The notes beneath the pieces were generated by a model that searched no databases, was not told the origin of the DNA, and worked only from the letters and a program-made list of their open reading frames with translations. Of a stretch of 64,000 nucleotides of DNA, positions 17,397 to 26,331 are shown in pieces. Made by a program: the position numbers and the translations under genes. The stretch's first letter is position 1, and every line of letters starts with the position of its first letter. The stretch covers positions 33,332 through 97,331 of the forward strand of contig JAJXWO010000008.1 of NCBI GenBank assembly GCA_021781535.1, written 5' to 3'. The stretch comes from Deltaproteobacteria bacterium (lineage in GTDB: Bacteria > Desulfobacterota > Desulfuromonadia > Geobacterales > Pseudopelobacteraceae).

Positions 17397-19045
17397 TTCA
17401 GATCATTCGTTTCCTGAAAATATCCCGTGGGCAGTTGTTCTGGATGGTCGCCGGCATTACGCTCGGCGTGGCGGTGATTGCTGCAAATACCTTGTTGATG
17501 GCGCTTTCCGGCTGGTTTATCGCATCGATGGCCGTTTCCGGAGTCAGTGGAGCGTCATTCAACTATTTCTTCCCGTCGGCAGGGATCAGGTTTCTCGCTA
17601 TTACGAGGACGGTTGGGAGGTATGCTGAGCGATTGATAACGCACGAGGCGACGTTCAGAATTCTTTCGGATCTGCGGGTGTGGCTGTTCAGACGGTTTGT
17701 GCCTCTTTCTCCGGCCTGTCTGGAGCGTTACGCGGGCGGCGATGTGGCCGGAAGGTTACGGGCAGATGTCGATGCACTGGAAACCTTTTACCTGAAAATC
17801 ATCGCGCCGCTTGCGGTGGGAATAATTTCAATCGTGGCGGCACTGGTATTTCTCGTCTGGGCCAGTCCTCCTTCCGCTGCTGTGATGCTGCTGTTCCTTT
17901 TGCTTGCAGGAGCAGGGCTCCCTGTGCTGGTTCACCGTCTTTCGGAAGAACCGGGTAGGAAATCCGCAGTACTGTCGGCAGAACTGCGCAGCAAGGTGAC
18001 TGAAGGGCTTCAAGGGGTAGAAGAGCTGATTCTGCTGGGAGCCGTGGAACGCCAGGCTGCCATGGTAGACGGTTTATCAGCACGGGTGATCGTGGAGCAG
18101 GAACGCTTAGGAAGGATAAATGGCCTTGTCCTGGGCGGAATGGTGCTCTTTGCCGGTTCCGGTGTCGCTGCGGTTCTGTTGACAGGCAGCATGCAGGTTG
18201 CCTTCCACCAGATACCTCCTCCGAATCTGGTGATGCTGCTGCTGTTTTCTGCCTCTGTTTTTGAAGCTGCAGGGCTGCTGCCTTCGGCATTGCACCTGCT
18301 GCCGGCCGCACAAGAATCGGCTTCCCGTGTTTTCGAGCTGGCTGATGCTCCCATACCGGTGCCTGACAATCATATGTCATGCACTGTACCGGCAGGGAAT
18401 GAAATCTGTTTCAAAAACGTCACCGCATCGTACCTTCCGGGAGAGCCGGTTGTGCAAAACGTATCTTTGACGATCCCTGCAAACGGCAGTGTTGTCCTGA
18501 CCGGAACGAGCGGTGCCGGCAAAAGCCTCGTGATAGAAATTCTCCTCCGTTTCCGCACCTATGAGGGGAGTATTACCGTGGGAGGGATCGAAATTCGTGA
18601 TCTGCCAAAAGAAACGTTACTTGGCATGATTGCGGCGGTCCCGCAACATCCTCACCTGTTCAATGGTACCATTCGAGATAATATTCTGCTGGGAAATGCG
18701 GCTGCAGATGACGAACTAATCCGGCAGGCCCTCAGGGACAGCGCTTTGGAAACATGGGTGGCGGGGCTTCCACTCGGTCTGGAAACCTCAATGGGTAGTA
18801 ACGGTTCTTCTGTCTCCGGCGGAGAGGCACGCCGGATCGCCCTTGCACGGGCTCTGATCAAGAATGCACCAATACTGTTGTTGGACGAGCCTACCGAAGG
18901 TCTTGATGCTGCAACAGAACGTGAAGTAGTATCCCGACTGAAAAATCGTTTCAGCGGCAGAGGAGATACGTCCTTGCTCGTTGTCAGCCACCGTCCCGCC
19001 TGCCTTGCCCTTGGTACTTCCGTGATCCGCCTGGATGGTGTCTGA
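17393..19045 (+). CDS. cydC: CydC, thiol exporter ABC subunit for cytochrome bd assembly
   Basis: Partner of CydD, 550 aa. Six predicted membrane helices (about 15-320) are followed by an ATPase with Walker A GTSGAGKS, signature VSGGEARR and Walker B LLLDEPTEG. The protein N-terminus (IRFLKISRGQLFWMVAG) is CydC-like, with the conserved GWFIASMA segment in helix 2. The heterodimer exports reduced thiols to the periplasm. Its position directly before cydAB agrees with this job. It ends 291 bp before cydA. That gap is AT-rich, with a TTGACA at 19093 that may serve a separate cydAB promoter. Confidence 0.92.
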   Translation: MIQIIRFLKISRGQLFWMVAGITLGVAVIAANTLLMALSGWFIASMAVSGVSGASFNYFFPSAGIRFLAITRTVGRYAERLITHEATFRILSDLRVWLFRRFVPLSPACLERYAGGDVAGRLRADVDALETFYLKIIAPLAVGIISIVAALVFLVWASPPSAAVMLLFLLLAGAGLPVLVHRLSEEPGRKSAVLSAELRSKVTEGLQGVEELILLGAVERQAAMVDGLSARVIVEQERLGRINGLVLGGMVLFAGSGVAAVLLTGSMQVAFHQIPPPNLVMLLLFSASVFEAAGLLPSALHLLPAAQESASRVFELADAPIPVPDNHMSCTVPAGNEICFKNVTASYLPGEPVVQNVSLTIPANGSVVLTGTSGAGKSLVIEILLRFRTYEGSITVGGIEIRDLPKETLLGMIAAVPQHPHLFNGTIRDNILLGNAAADDELIRQALRDSALETWVAGLPLGLETSMGSNGSSVSGGEARRIALARALIKNAPILLLDEPTEGLDAATEREVVSRLKNRFSGRGDTSLLVVSHRPACLALGTSVIRLDGV

Positions 19046-19336
19046 TAAAATTCCATATGCACACATTTTTTTTTAGCGACACTATATTTGTGTTGACATT
19101 GGTTTATAAATATCTTAGAGATAAAAAAGCTCTTGTTTGTGCTGTTTGTTGCCGTTAATTTCAGAGAACAGACTGATTTGAAATCAATTCCAGATATTCT
19201 CAGATATCATGACGTATGCCGAAATTTTCCTCATAAACAACAATTATCAGCTGTACTTACACAAATATTGATCTAAGCTTTTAATAGTTACCAAGACCAT
19301 ATGTCTGCGGTAATAAATTTCACAAGGAGGGGAAGT

Positions 19337-20683
19337 ATGAATGTAGTAACTCTGAGTCAGCTGCAATTTGCAGCAACCGGTATGTTTCATTGGATATTCG
19401 TTCCGCTCACGCTCGGGTTGTCCATAATGACAGCCTGGATGGAAACGAAGTACGTGACCACCGGCGACGAGACCTGGTTGCGCATGACAAAGTTCTGGGG
19501 AAAATTGTTCCTGATCAATTTTGCTTTGGGCGTTGTCACCGGCATTACCATGGAGTTCCAGTTCGGGTTGAACTGGTCCGAGTACTCACGCTTTGTGGGG
19601 GACATCTTTGGCGCACCGCTGGCAATCGAGGCTACGGTGGCTTTTTTTCTGGAATCGGTTTTTCTCGGCGTCTGGATCTTTGGTTGGAACAAACTGTCCA
19701 AAAAAGTTCATGCGCTTTCAATCTGGCTGTCTGCCATTGCTTCCAACGTTTCGGCACTTGTCATCTTGCTGGCCAATGGCTGGATGCAGCATCCGGTCGG
19801 CTATGTGCTGCGCAATGGCCGGGCTGAGATGAGCGATTTTCTGGCCGTCCTCACCAATCCCTACGGCCTGATCAAGTTTGGACACACGCTGATGTCCGGA
19901 TATGCATTGGCCGGTTTCCTGGTCATGGGTGTCTCTGCCTGGCATCTGCTCCGCAATAACGAAACGGATTTCTTTAAGCGCTCGTTCAAATTCGCAGCGG
20001 TTTTTGCTTTTGTCAGTAGCCTGTTAGTGGGCATGACTGGCGATTTTCACGCCGTGGAAATTGCTAAAACACAACCTGCCAAATTTGCTGCCATGGAATC
20101 GGTATGGGAATCCAAGCAGGGCGTCGGCATGAACCTGTTGATGTTTCCGGATGTGTCGCATGAATGCAACTCGGTCGAGATGCTCTGTGTCCCCAACGCA
20201 CTCAGTTTTCTCGCATTTCACAATGGAAACGCCACAATAAAGGGTTTAAAGGATATCCCGGTTGAACTCCGCCCGCCGGTTACTCCAACTTTTCTCAGCT
20301 TCCGTCTGATGGTCGGGCTTGGTACTTTCATGATCCTGGCCAGTCTGGCAGGCATCATACTGTCACGCAAAAAGAACTTTACTGACTATCGGACGTTTCT
20401 GTCGATTATGGTATTTGCCATTCCGGTACCATACCTGGCACAGCAGCTGGGATGGTTAGTAGCGGAACTGGGAAGACAGCCCTGGATCGTCTACGGTGTT
20501 ATGAAAACCAGCGATGCGGTTTCAAAATCGATCAGCACCACGCAGGTAATACTGTCGTTACTTGGGTTTACCGTTCTATACGGTGTATTAGGCGCCATCG
20601 ATATTTACCTGTTGGTTAAATACGCCAAGATGGGTCCGGACAAGGACCTTACCAACATTATCAACGTTCAAGGGAGGTCATAA
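19337..20683 (+). CDS. cydA: Cytochrome bd ubiquinol oxidase subunit I
   Basis: Heme-bearing subunit of the high-affinity terminal oxidase, 448 aa. An axial heme ligand His is at H18 (GMFHWIF), a second His is in GHTLMSGYA, and the Met ligand region is near VAELGRQPW, the invariant GRQPW motif. About nine membrane helices are visible. The Q-loop is short, so this is the non-E. coli type. ATG 19337 has AAGGAGG 6 nt upstream. An in-frame upstream extension lacks similarity. In a metal-reducing anaerobe the likely role is oxygen scavenging and tolerance. Confidence 0.95.
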   Translation: MNVVTLSQLQFAATGMFHWIFVPLTLGLSIMTAWMETKYVTTGDETWLRMTKFWGKLFLINFALGVVTGITMEFQFGLNWSEYSRFVGDIFGAPLAIEATVAFFLESVFLGVWIFGWNKLSKKVHALSIWLSAIASNVSALVILLANGWMQHPVGYVLRNGRAEMSDFLAVLTNPYGLIKFGHTLMSGYALAGFLVMGVSAWHLLRNNETDFFKRSFKFAAVFAFVSSLLVGMTGDFHAVEIAKTQPAKFAAMESVWESKQGVGMNLLMFPDVSHECNSVEMLCVPNALSFLAFHNGNATIKGLKDIPVELRPPVTPTFLSFRLMVGLGTFMILASLAGIILSRKKNFTDYRTFLSIMVFAIPVPYLAQQLGWLVAELGRQPWIVYGVMKTSDAVSKSISTTQVILSLLGFTVLYGVLGAIDIYLLVKYAKMGPDKDLTNIINVQGRS

Positions 20684-20686
20684 CTC

Positions 20687-21742
20687 ATGGATATATCCGT
20701 ATACCAAATTACGTGGTTTGTGTTGTGGGGTGTCTTGTGGGCCGTATATTTCATGCTGGACGGCTTTGTGCTTGGATCCGGTTTCATGTCGGGATTTCTG
20801 GCAAAAAACGATACCGAAAAGCGGGTGCTGATCAATTCCGTTGGTCCTGTCTGGGATGGAAACGAAGTCTGGCTGGTTACGGCAGGCGGTGCGACCTTTG
20901 CGGCTTTTCCCACCACCTATGCCTTGATGTTCAGCAACCTTTACTCAGCGTTGATACTGCTGCTCTTTGCCCTGATCGTGCGCGGCGTTTCCTTTGAATT
21001 CAGAGGAAAAATCGACAGCAACGCATGGAAAAAATCCTGGGATACCGCTCTCATCATCTCCAGCTTTCTTCCGGCGCTCCTGTTCGGCGTTGCCTTCGGC
21101 AATATTTTCAAGGGTATCCCGATGAGAAACGACTTCGCTGCCATTAACTTCAACTATGATGGCAGTCTGATCGGTCTGCTCAATCCCTACGGCCTGCTGA
21201 CCGGCGTGCTGTTCGTTCTGCTTTTCGCTGTGCACGGTTCACTCTATGCCGCGATCAAAACCACTGGCGACCTTAGCAAACGTGGCGCCGATATGGCCAA
21301 TAAACTCTGGTTGCCTCTGTTGGTAGTGGCCGTCGCCTTTCTTGCCTATACCTACCCGGCCACGAAACTGTATGACAATTATCTTAAAGCTCCGGTGCTG
21401 GTGATTGTCCCGCTGATCGCCGTCATATCGCTAGTGCTGGTTAAAGTTTTTATTGCTAACAAATCGTATCACAAGGCTTTCTTCTTCTCATGCTTGACAA
21501 TACTTTTTGTCGTTTTCACCGGTGTAACCGGATTGTTCCCCAATCTGATTCCTTCCAGTATTGACCCGGCTTCCAATTTGACGATCTTTAACTCATCGTC
21601 CAGCCTGTTGACACTCAAAATCATGACAGGCGTGGCGGGGATAGCTGTTCCTATCGTTATCTGCTATAAAATCTGGGTGTATCGACTTTTTAGGGCCAGA
21701 GTCACAAACGAGGATGTTCTCGGTGACCCCGAAGCGTATTAA
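20687..21742 (+). CDS. cydB: Cytochrome bd ubiquinol oxidase subunit II
   Basis: 351 aa, about eight to nine membrane helices. Family motifs are FMLDGFVLGSG near the N-terminus and PVWDGNEVWLVTAGGATFAAFP at about 55-76, followed by FRGKID. It starts 3 nt after cydA with SD GGGAGG, so the two oxidase subunits are one transcription unit ending at the terminator at 21777. No recognisable CydX small subunit follows. Confidence 0.95.
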   Translation: MDISVYQITWFVLWGVLWAVYFMLDGFVLGSGFMSGFLAKNDTEKRVLINSVGPVWDGNEVWLVTAGGATFAAFPTTYALMFSNLYSALILLLFALIVRGVSFEFRGKIDSNAWKKSWDTALIISSFLPALLFGVAFGNIFKGIPMRNDFAAINFNYDGSLIGLLNPYGLLTGVLFVLLFAVHGSLYAAIKTTGDLSKRGADMANKLWLPLLVVAVAFLAYTYPATKLYDNYLKAPVLVIVPLIAVISLVLVKVFIANKSYHKAFFFSCLTILFVVFTGVTGLFPNLIPSSIDPASNLTIFNSSSSLLTLKIMTGVAGIAVPIVICYKIWVYRLFRARVTNEDVLGDPEAY

Positions 21743-21776
21743 TGTTGTAGTAGTATGAATGTAGCTGCTTGTTTTG

Positions 21777-21814
21777 CAGCCATCCCAGGAAATGCGGGGG
21801 TGGCTGTTTTTTTT
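21777..21814 (+). terminator. Rho-independent terminator of the cyd operon
   Basis: CAGCCATCCC (21777-21786) pairs with GGGGGTGGCTG (21796-21806) across a 9-nt loop and is followed by eight T residues at 21807-21814. It begins 34 nt after the cydB stop. Confidence 0.85.
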
Positions 21815-21961
21815 ATTCTCTTGAGGTTTCCTGCAGGGTATTTTCCCCTCCGGTCGCCGCAACTATCTGTAAAAAACAATACTGTGAAAAATCGGTTTCT
21901 ATGCTAAATTACTCGGTAATTATACAGTGCGGTATATCAAACGCCGCCAGAGAGGGACTAT

Positions 21962-22537
21962 ATGAAAAGATCTGCCGGAGCAAAGACATTACTTTTTCCG
22001 ACCCCTGTACTGATGGTCGGAACGTACGACCAGTCAGGCAAACCCAACCTGATGAACGCTGCGTGGGGAGGCATCTGCTGTTCCCAGCCGCCATGTGTTG
22101 CCGTGTCATTGCGTAAAGCGACCTATTCTCATGCGTGTATAGTGGACCGCAAGGCTTTTACCATTGGAATAGCGTGTGAACCCCGGGTGGCGGAAGCCGA
22201 TTGCGTTGGAATGGTTTCGGGACGTGACGTTGACAAGTTTGCCATTACCGGGCTCACTCCAGTCAGAAGTGAACTGGTAGATGCGCCATACGCGGCGGAA
22301 TTTCCGGTTGTTCTGGAATGCCGCTTGCTGCACATTGTAGAAATCGGGCTGCACACGCAGTTTATCGGCGAAATTCTTGATGTGAAGGCAGATGCGGACG
22401 TATTCGGTGATGACGGTCAGCTGGATATTATGAAGATCAAGCCCCTTCTCTACGATACTTCCCACAAGGGATACCATAGCGTCGGACCACTCGTGGCCAA
22501 CGCTTTTTCTGTTGGAAAAGGGTTGCAGTTGTCGTAA
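21962..22537 (+). CDS. Flavin reductase family protein (FMN-binding split barrel)
   Basis: 191-aa FMN-binding split-barrel protein of the DIM6/NTAB group. Typical features are [25 protein letters not shown] (substrate/FMN loop), SLRKATYSH, and F-T-I-G-I-A after the core strand. These proteins reduce flavins with NAD(P)H or bind FMN as small oxidoreductases, in the cytoplasm. SD GAGAGG is 6-7 nt upstream. It is first of three closely spaced redox genes (30 bp, then 7 bp gaps). The natural substrate is unknown. Confidence 0.85.
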   Translation: MKRSAGAKTLLFPTPVLMVGTYDQSGKPNLMNAAWGGICCSQPPCVAVSLRKATYSHACIVDRKAFTIGIACEPRVAEADCVGMVSGRDVDKFAITGLTPVRSELVDAPYAAEFPVVLECRLLHIVEIGLHTQFIGEILDVKADADVFGDDGQLDIMKIKPLLYDTSHKGYHSVGPLVANAFSVGKGLQLS

Positions 22538-22567
22538 CCATAAAAACTTTTCAGAAAGAGGTGATCA

Positions 22568-22858
22568 GTGTCAAGGTTGATTGTAGTAGCGAAAGTGCTT
22601 GCAAAAAAAGATTCCATCGACGCTGTCAAAACGGAATTGCTGAAGCTTATTGATCCAACCAGAAAAGAGGACGGGTGCATCGAGTACAATCTGCACCAGG
22701 ATAACGAAAACCCTGCCGTATTTGTTTTCTGCGAAATATGGGAGAGCAGTGCGTGTCTTGAAAAACACATGAACAGTGAACATTTCAAGAACTATGTCAA
22801 TACGGTTGCCACCCTGATTGAAGAGAAGGTTGTGCATAAAATGACCAGGATTGAATAG
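22568..22858 (+). CDS. ABM-domain quinol monooxygenase-like protein
   Basis: 96-aa antibiotic biosynthesis monooxygenase (ABM) fold protein similar to YgiN. It has the ferredoxin-like beta-alpha-beta pattern, with LIVVAKVLAKKDS, the DPTRKEDGCIEYNLHQD segment, and the conserved EIWES with aromatic and His residues (KHMNSEHFKNY). The GTG start has an AGAGG SD. Family members are cofactor-free oxidoreductases acting on quinols or polyketides. Its placement between a flavin reductase and a nitroreductase suggests a quinone or aromatic redox function, which is inference. Confidence 0.85.
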   Translation: MSRLIVVAKVLAKKDSIDAVKTELLKLIDPTRKEDGCIEYNLHQDNENPAVFVFCEIWESSACLEKHMNSEHFKNYVNTVATLIEEKVVHKMTRIE

Positions 22859-22865
22859 GGAACAG

Positions 22866-23639
22866 ATGAAAAAACTGCCAACAATTACTACGGAAGACGG
22901 TAGATTCTTTCTGACCGACCGGATCCGGGAAGAGGTCAATTTCTGGACAACCCGGCAATCTGAAGGATTGCAACCACCGCCTGTGCAGAAACCGGCACCA
23001 CCGGACAGCAGGATAATCCCGTTACCCGGACAGGAAACATGGTCGATACCGCCTTGTGATCTACAAACGGCCATTGCCGATCGTGAGAGCCATCGCCGCT
23101 TTACGGTAGAGTCACTTTCTCTGGAGGAGTTGGCTTTCCTCCTGTGGGCCACGCAAGGAGTCCGGGCTAAGCTGCACGAAGCGGCTGTTCTGCGTACCGT
23201 GCCTTCTGCCGGATGCCGCCACCCGTTTGAGACCTATCTTGCCGTTTTGCGCGTCGAGGGTCTTGATGCGGGCATATACCGCTACCTGCCGCTTGAGCAC
23301 GCTCTCGTATTTGAAAGAGATGTTGATAATCTGCCTGCCCATCTTTCGGCTGCAACCAGAGACCAGGGCTTTACCCGGCAGTCAGCGGTCACCTTTATCT
23401 GGACAGTGATACCGGCCCGGACCGAATGGCGTTATGCGGAGGCCTCTTACAAGGTGATTGCACTGGACGCCGGTCATGTCTGCCAGAACCTTTATCTTGC
23501 CTGTGAAGCCATCGGCGCTGGTACGTGTGCCATAGCGGCTTATAACCAGACCATGGCCGATGATCTGCTGGGTGTGGATGGAGATGAAGAATTCAGTATA
23601 TACATGGCTCCCGTCGGGAAAGTCTCCAGGAAATCATGA
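22866..23639 (+). CDS. SagB-type nitroreductase-like dehydrogenase
   Basis: 257 aa, FMN-dependent nitroreductase fold of the SagB/ThcOx type. Typical motifs are LQTAIADRESHRRF, LSLEELAFLLWATQG, RTVPSAGCRHPFETYL, and GIYRYLPLEHAL. The ATG at 22866 follows AGGGA at 4-5 nt. The TTG 15 nt upstream overlaps the preceding gene. SagB enzymes in peptide pathways oxidise azolines, but stand-alone copies like this are common and no SagC/D (YcaO) or precursor peptide is nearby, so a small-molecule reductase role is more likely. Confidence 0.85.
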   Translation: MKKLPTITTEDGRFFLTDRIREEVNFWTTRQSEGLQPPPVQKPAPPDSRIIPLPGQETWSIPPCDLQTAIADRESHRRFTVESLSLEELAFLLWATQGVRAKLHEAAVLRTVPSAGCRHPFETYLAVLRVEGLDAGIYRYLPLEHALVFERDVDNLPAHLSAATRDQGFTRQSAVTFIWTVIPARTEWRYAEASYKVIALDAGHVCQNLYLACEAIGAGTCAIAAYNQTMADDLLGVDGDEEFSIYMAPVGKVSRKS

Positions 23640-23849
23640 CACGCAAATCAATCCATTTTTAAAATATCCAGCAGATAATTAATTGTGACGCAGATTTAAT
23701 CATGCTATATAACAGCGCGTATTCCGGTACGAAAATATATGGTTATGCGTGTGTATGATTGTTTGTCAGATGCATGTTACGGCGTCTGACCGGTGGTGGA
23801 ATAGAATCACTATAAATTAAATATTCAATTCTTTCAGGAGGGTATCAGT

Positions 23850-24347
23850 TTGGCTGCTATTTCGTTTGAAGAGATTATGTTTACAATCATGTCCGCAACT
23901 CAGGATACATTCAAAAGTTATATGAACATAGACTTGCTGGCCGGCAAAGTCGAAAAAAAGGTTGAACCGGTTGATTCCGATGTGACCGGAATTGTCGGCA
24001 TTGCCGGTGATCGGGTCGGGTACATCATTATTGCTACTGACAAAGCGAGTGCCCAGTGTGTTGCCAAGGAACTGCTGATGGTTGATGAAGCTGATGAAGA
24101 GTGTATTCGTGACGCCATGGGGGAATTGGCAAACAATATAGCCGGTGTTTTTAAAACCAAATACCATGAACAGTATGGCAGTGTTGCACTTGGTCTGCCG
24201 CTGGTTGTTTCAGGCCGCTTGCGTGCCATTTCCGAGCCTCCGGATGAATCAGAATCATCAAGCATCAATGTGCAGTGCAAGGGCGTGACGATTCCTTTCA
24301 AGACGGCCGATGGCATGATTTCTATTACCGTCATGGTGTACATGTAA
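23850..24347 (+). CDS. CheX-like chemotaxis phosphatase (orphan)
   Basis: 165 aa. Contains the CheC/CheX/CheZ phosphatase motif D-x3-E-x2-N (DAMGELAN near residue 91-98), followed about 22 residues on by Pro (LGLPLVVSG), as in CheX. Such proteins dephosphorylate CheY-type response regulators. The start is TTG at 23850 with AGGAGGG at about 10 nt. No chemotaxis genes are adjacent. Instead a YkgJ-type protein follows 4 nt downstream. The many REC-domain proteins elsewhere in the window are possible but unproven partners. Confidence 0.78.
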   Translation: MAAISFEEIMFTIMSATQDTFKSYMNIDLLAGKVEKKVEPVDSDVTGIVGIAGDRVGYIIIATDKASAQCVAKELLMVDEADEECIRDAMGELANNIAGVFKTKYHEQYGSVALGLPLVVSGRLRAISEPPDESESSSINVQCKGVTIPFKTADGMISITVMVYM

Positions 24348-24351
24348 TCTT

Positions 24352-25017
24352 ATGAACGCGCTGCTGGACCGTTATGGTCTCCTATTAGGCGAGGTTGACT
24401 CCTGGTTTCGACACTGCCTAGAACTACACCCCGAATTGATTGTCTGTCAGAATGGCTGCTCAGAATGTTGCCGTGGTCTCTTCGATATTACGCTGCTTGA
24501 TGCCTTGTATCTCAGACGTGGTTTTGACAAACTTCCCGAACGTCAAAAAACAGAAATTGCGCAGGCAGCCACCCGGCGTCTGGAACTGCTGTCGCAGGTG
24601 AATCCTGGATTTGTCGAGCCATGGCTGTTGAACGGCATTCCCGAGAGTGACTGGGATGCTCTTATGCCGGAAGATGATGATACTCCCTGCCTGTTACTGT
24701 CTGAAACCGGTGGATGTCTGGTCTATGAGTATCGGCCGATGACCTGTCGCCTGAATGGTATCCCCTTGATTGATGATTCCGGGGAAGAGTTGTTCGATGA
24801 GTGGTGCACGCTCAACTTTACCGAAGAAGATCCGCGGCGTCTCGCCACGATTCGTTTCGGTTTTACGCAGCTGTTCACGCAGGAACTGCACCTGTTTCAG
24901 GAACTTATCCGGCTCCTGACCGGCAGCGCCCGGAATGAGGTTGACCTGTTTATACCTGCGGCGCTTGTTATGGACCGCACCAGGATTGTACCTGCCATTT
25001 CAGCGTTGAAACCTTAG
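24352..25017 (+). CDS. YkgJ family cysteine-cluster protein
   Basis: 221 aa. Carries the N-terminal Cys cluster C-x3-C-x2-CC (VCQNGCSECC, about residues 32-41), a middle C in DDTPCLLL, and the 'CLVYEYRPMTCRLNG' motif typical of the UPF0153/YkgJ family, thought to bind zinc or an iron-sulfur centre. Function is unknown. It is 4 nt after the CheX-like gene and convergent with the SPOR gene (7 bp between stops). Confidence 0.78.
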   Translation: MNALLDRYGLLLGEVDSWFRHCLELHPELIVCQNGCSECCRGLFDITLLDALYLRRGFDKLPERQKTEIAQAATRRLELLSQVNPGFVEPWLLNGIPESDWDALMPEDDDTPCLLLSETGGCLVYEYRPMTCRLNGIPLIDDSGEELFDEWCTLNFTEEDPRRLATIRFGFTQLFTQELHLFQELIRLLTGSARNEVDLFIPAALVMDRTRIVPAISALKP

Positions 25018-25024
25018 CAGCGCA

Positions 25025-25297
25025 TTAATCTACGGCAACGACACAGTTGCCGGGAAATCCTTTGCGTTCATAAGATTCCCGAGCTGTTTGTGCGGTTCGC
25101 AAGGATGAGTAGCGGCCCAAACGAACCCGGTAAAAGGTGTTTCCTCCTACAATCGCTTCCTGTATATCCGCCGTGCCGTATCTTCTTTTCAGCTCACCAG
25201 CATAGCGATATGCATTCGCACTGTTTTTGAATGCGGCGACCTGAAGCGTAAAACGTCCGTTGTCATAACTTGCCGGAGTGCCATATTCCGCCCCCAC
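25025..25297 (-). CDS. Short SPOR-domain protein, probably a truncated remnant
   Basis: The 90-aa frame is almost entirely one SPOR domain: FTLQVAAFKNSANAYRYAGELKRRY ... FYRVRLGRY. SPOR domains bind denuded septal peptidoglycan and normally sit at the C-terminus of exported proteins such as RlpA. No signal peptide or membrane segment precedes it, and the frame upstream stays open but has no start codon and runs antisense into nudC. The GTG at 25297 has no clear Shine-Dalgarno. It may be the tail of a degraded RlpA-like gene. Expression is doubtful. Confidence 0.5.
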   Translation of the reverse strand: MGAEYGTPASYDNGRFTLQVAAFKNSANAYRYAGELKRRYGTADIQEAIVGGNTFYRVRLGRYSSLRTAQTARESYERKGFPGNCVVAVD

Positions 25298-25330
25298 ATC
25301 GGCATGATCAATCTTAAAGGGATACGCGAT

Positions 25331-26206
25331 ATGTCGAGTTCTTTGCCGTTCAACACAATGATGATCCGCAGTTTGTTTACGCCGCTTTCGCCTGACCAGG
25401 AGCCGGATGATACCCCCGGATTCCTGGCCGTTCTGCAGGGGAATTCTCTTGTTGTGCCCGTTGGCGCGGAGCAGGCGCTGCTCCGCGACGGATCGCTGCC
25501 TGCAGCTATTGTTCCGGAAGAGGAAGCGTTACGGATCGGTCTCTGGCTGGGAAAGCCGTTGCGGACAGTGCGGATCGCAGTGGATGCCGAACTGCCGGGA
25601 GGGTATGAAGCGCTTCCCTTTCAGGGGCCGGACGTCCGTCTGGATAATACTCTGGCAACCGTAGCCGGCCGGGCCGCTCAGATACTGCATTGGGAACGGC
25701 GCAGCCGCTTCTGCTCACACTGCGGAGGTGGGCTGGTCAGAATCCCAGCCGGCTGGGGAAAACGGTGTCCGGCGTGCGGTGATGTGCATTTCCCTCATAT
25801 TCATCCCTGTATCATTGTTCTGGTCAGGCGTGGTGCCGAACTTCTGTTGATCCGCAACGCCGCCTGGAGCGCCGGGCGTTTCAGTCTGGTAGCAGGCTTT
25901 GTCGATTTTGGCGAGTCCCTGGAGGAATGTCTCCAGAGGGAAGTGCGCGAGGAAGCGGGGATAGAGGTGGCCAACATCCGCTATGTGGGGAGCCAGTGCT
26001 GGCCCTTTCCCAGCCAGCAGATGATCGGCTTTCTGGCTGACTATGCCAGTGGTGAAGTCAAGCCTGACGGTGTAGAAGTTGTAGAAGCAGGCTGGTTTCA
26101 TGAAGACGCCCTCCCACTGTCTCCGGGCGGTAAACGGAGCATTGCCCGTTGGATTATAGATACCTACGGGAAATGCGAAGAGATCCGTACTCGCTCTCAA
26201 AATTAA
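25331..26206 (+). CDS. nudC: NudC-like NAD+ pyrophosphatase (Nudix hydrolase)
   Basis: Zinc-ribbon plus Nudix protein of the NADH pyrophosphatase group. The four-Cys zinc ribbon (FCSHCGG ... RCPACGD) precedes the Nudix box GFVDFGESLEECLQREVREE (G-x5-E-x7-REVxEE). It is followed by SQCWPFPSQ, the family's NAD-specificity motif, normally SQPWPFPxS, here with Cys in place of Pro. Such enzymes hydrolyse NAD(H), and NudC also decaps NAD-RNA. ATG 25331 has AAGGGA at 9 nt. ATG 25304 would add nine residues. Length (291 aa) is close to the family norm. Confidence 0.88.
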   Translation: MSSSLPFNTMMIRSLFTPLSPDQEPDDTPGFLAVLQGNSLVVPVGAEQALLRDGSLPAAIVPEEEALRIGLWLGKPLRTVRIAVDAELPGGYEALPFQGPDVRLDNTLATVAGRAAQILHWERRSRFCSHCGGGLVRIPAGWGKRCPACGDVHFPHIHPCIIVLVRRGAELLLIRNAAWSAGRFSLVAGFVDFGESLEECLQREVREEAGIEVANIRYVGSQCWPFPSQQMIGFLADYASGEVKPDGVEVVEAGWFHEDALPLSPGGKRSIARWIIDTYGKCEEIRTRSQN

Positions 26207-26331
26207 TACTTCCGGATTATGCAAACCTGCTGACTGAAAGTGTCTGACAAGTAACTTACCTGTTCAACATGCGCCGGATGAATCTCTGCCGGAAGGTACC
26301 TGAACGGGATAACCAAAGGAACAGACGTTAC

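Noticed and set aside
19174..19186. TGATTTGAAATCA upstream of cydA as a possible FNR/Crp site
   Set aside because: Arms TGATTT/AAATCA are palindromic, but the spacing (5 nt between TGAT and ATCA) does not fit the FNR consensus TTGAT-N4-ATCAA, so the assignment is too weak to list.
21754..21906. Possible CydX-like small peptide after cydB
   Set aside because: The short frame runs straight through the cydAB terminator, has no SD and does not resemble CydX (short N-terminal hydrophobic helix with Trp/Tyr motif).
23765..23790. Hairpin GTCAGA...TCTGAC before the CheX-like gene
   Set aside because: Stem holds one G.T wobble and no T-tract follows, so terminator or riboswitch status is not supported.
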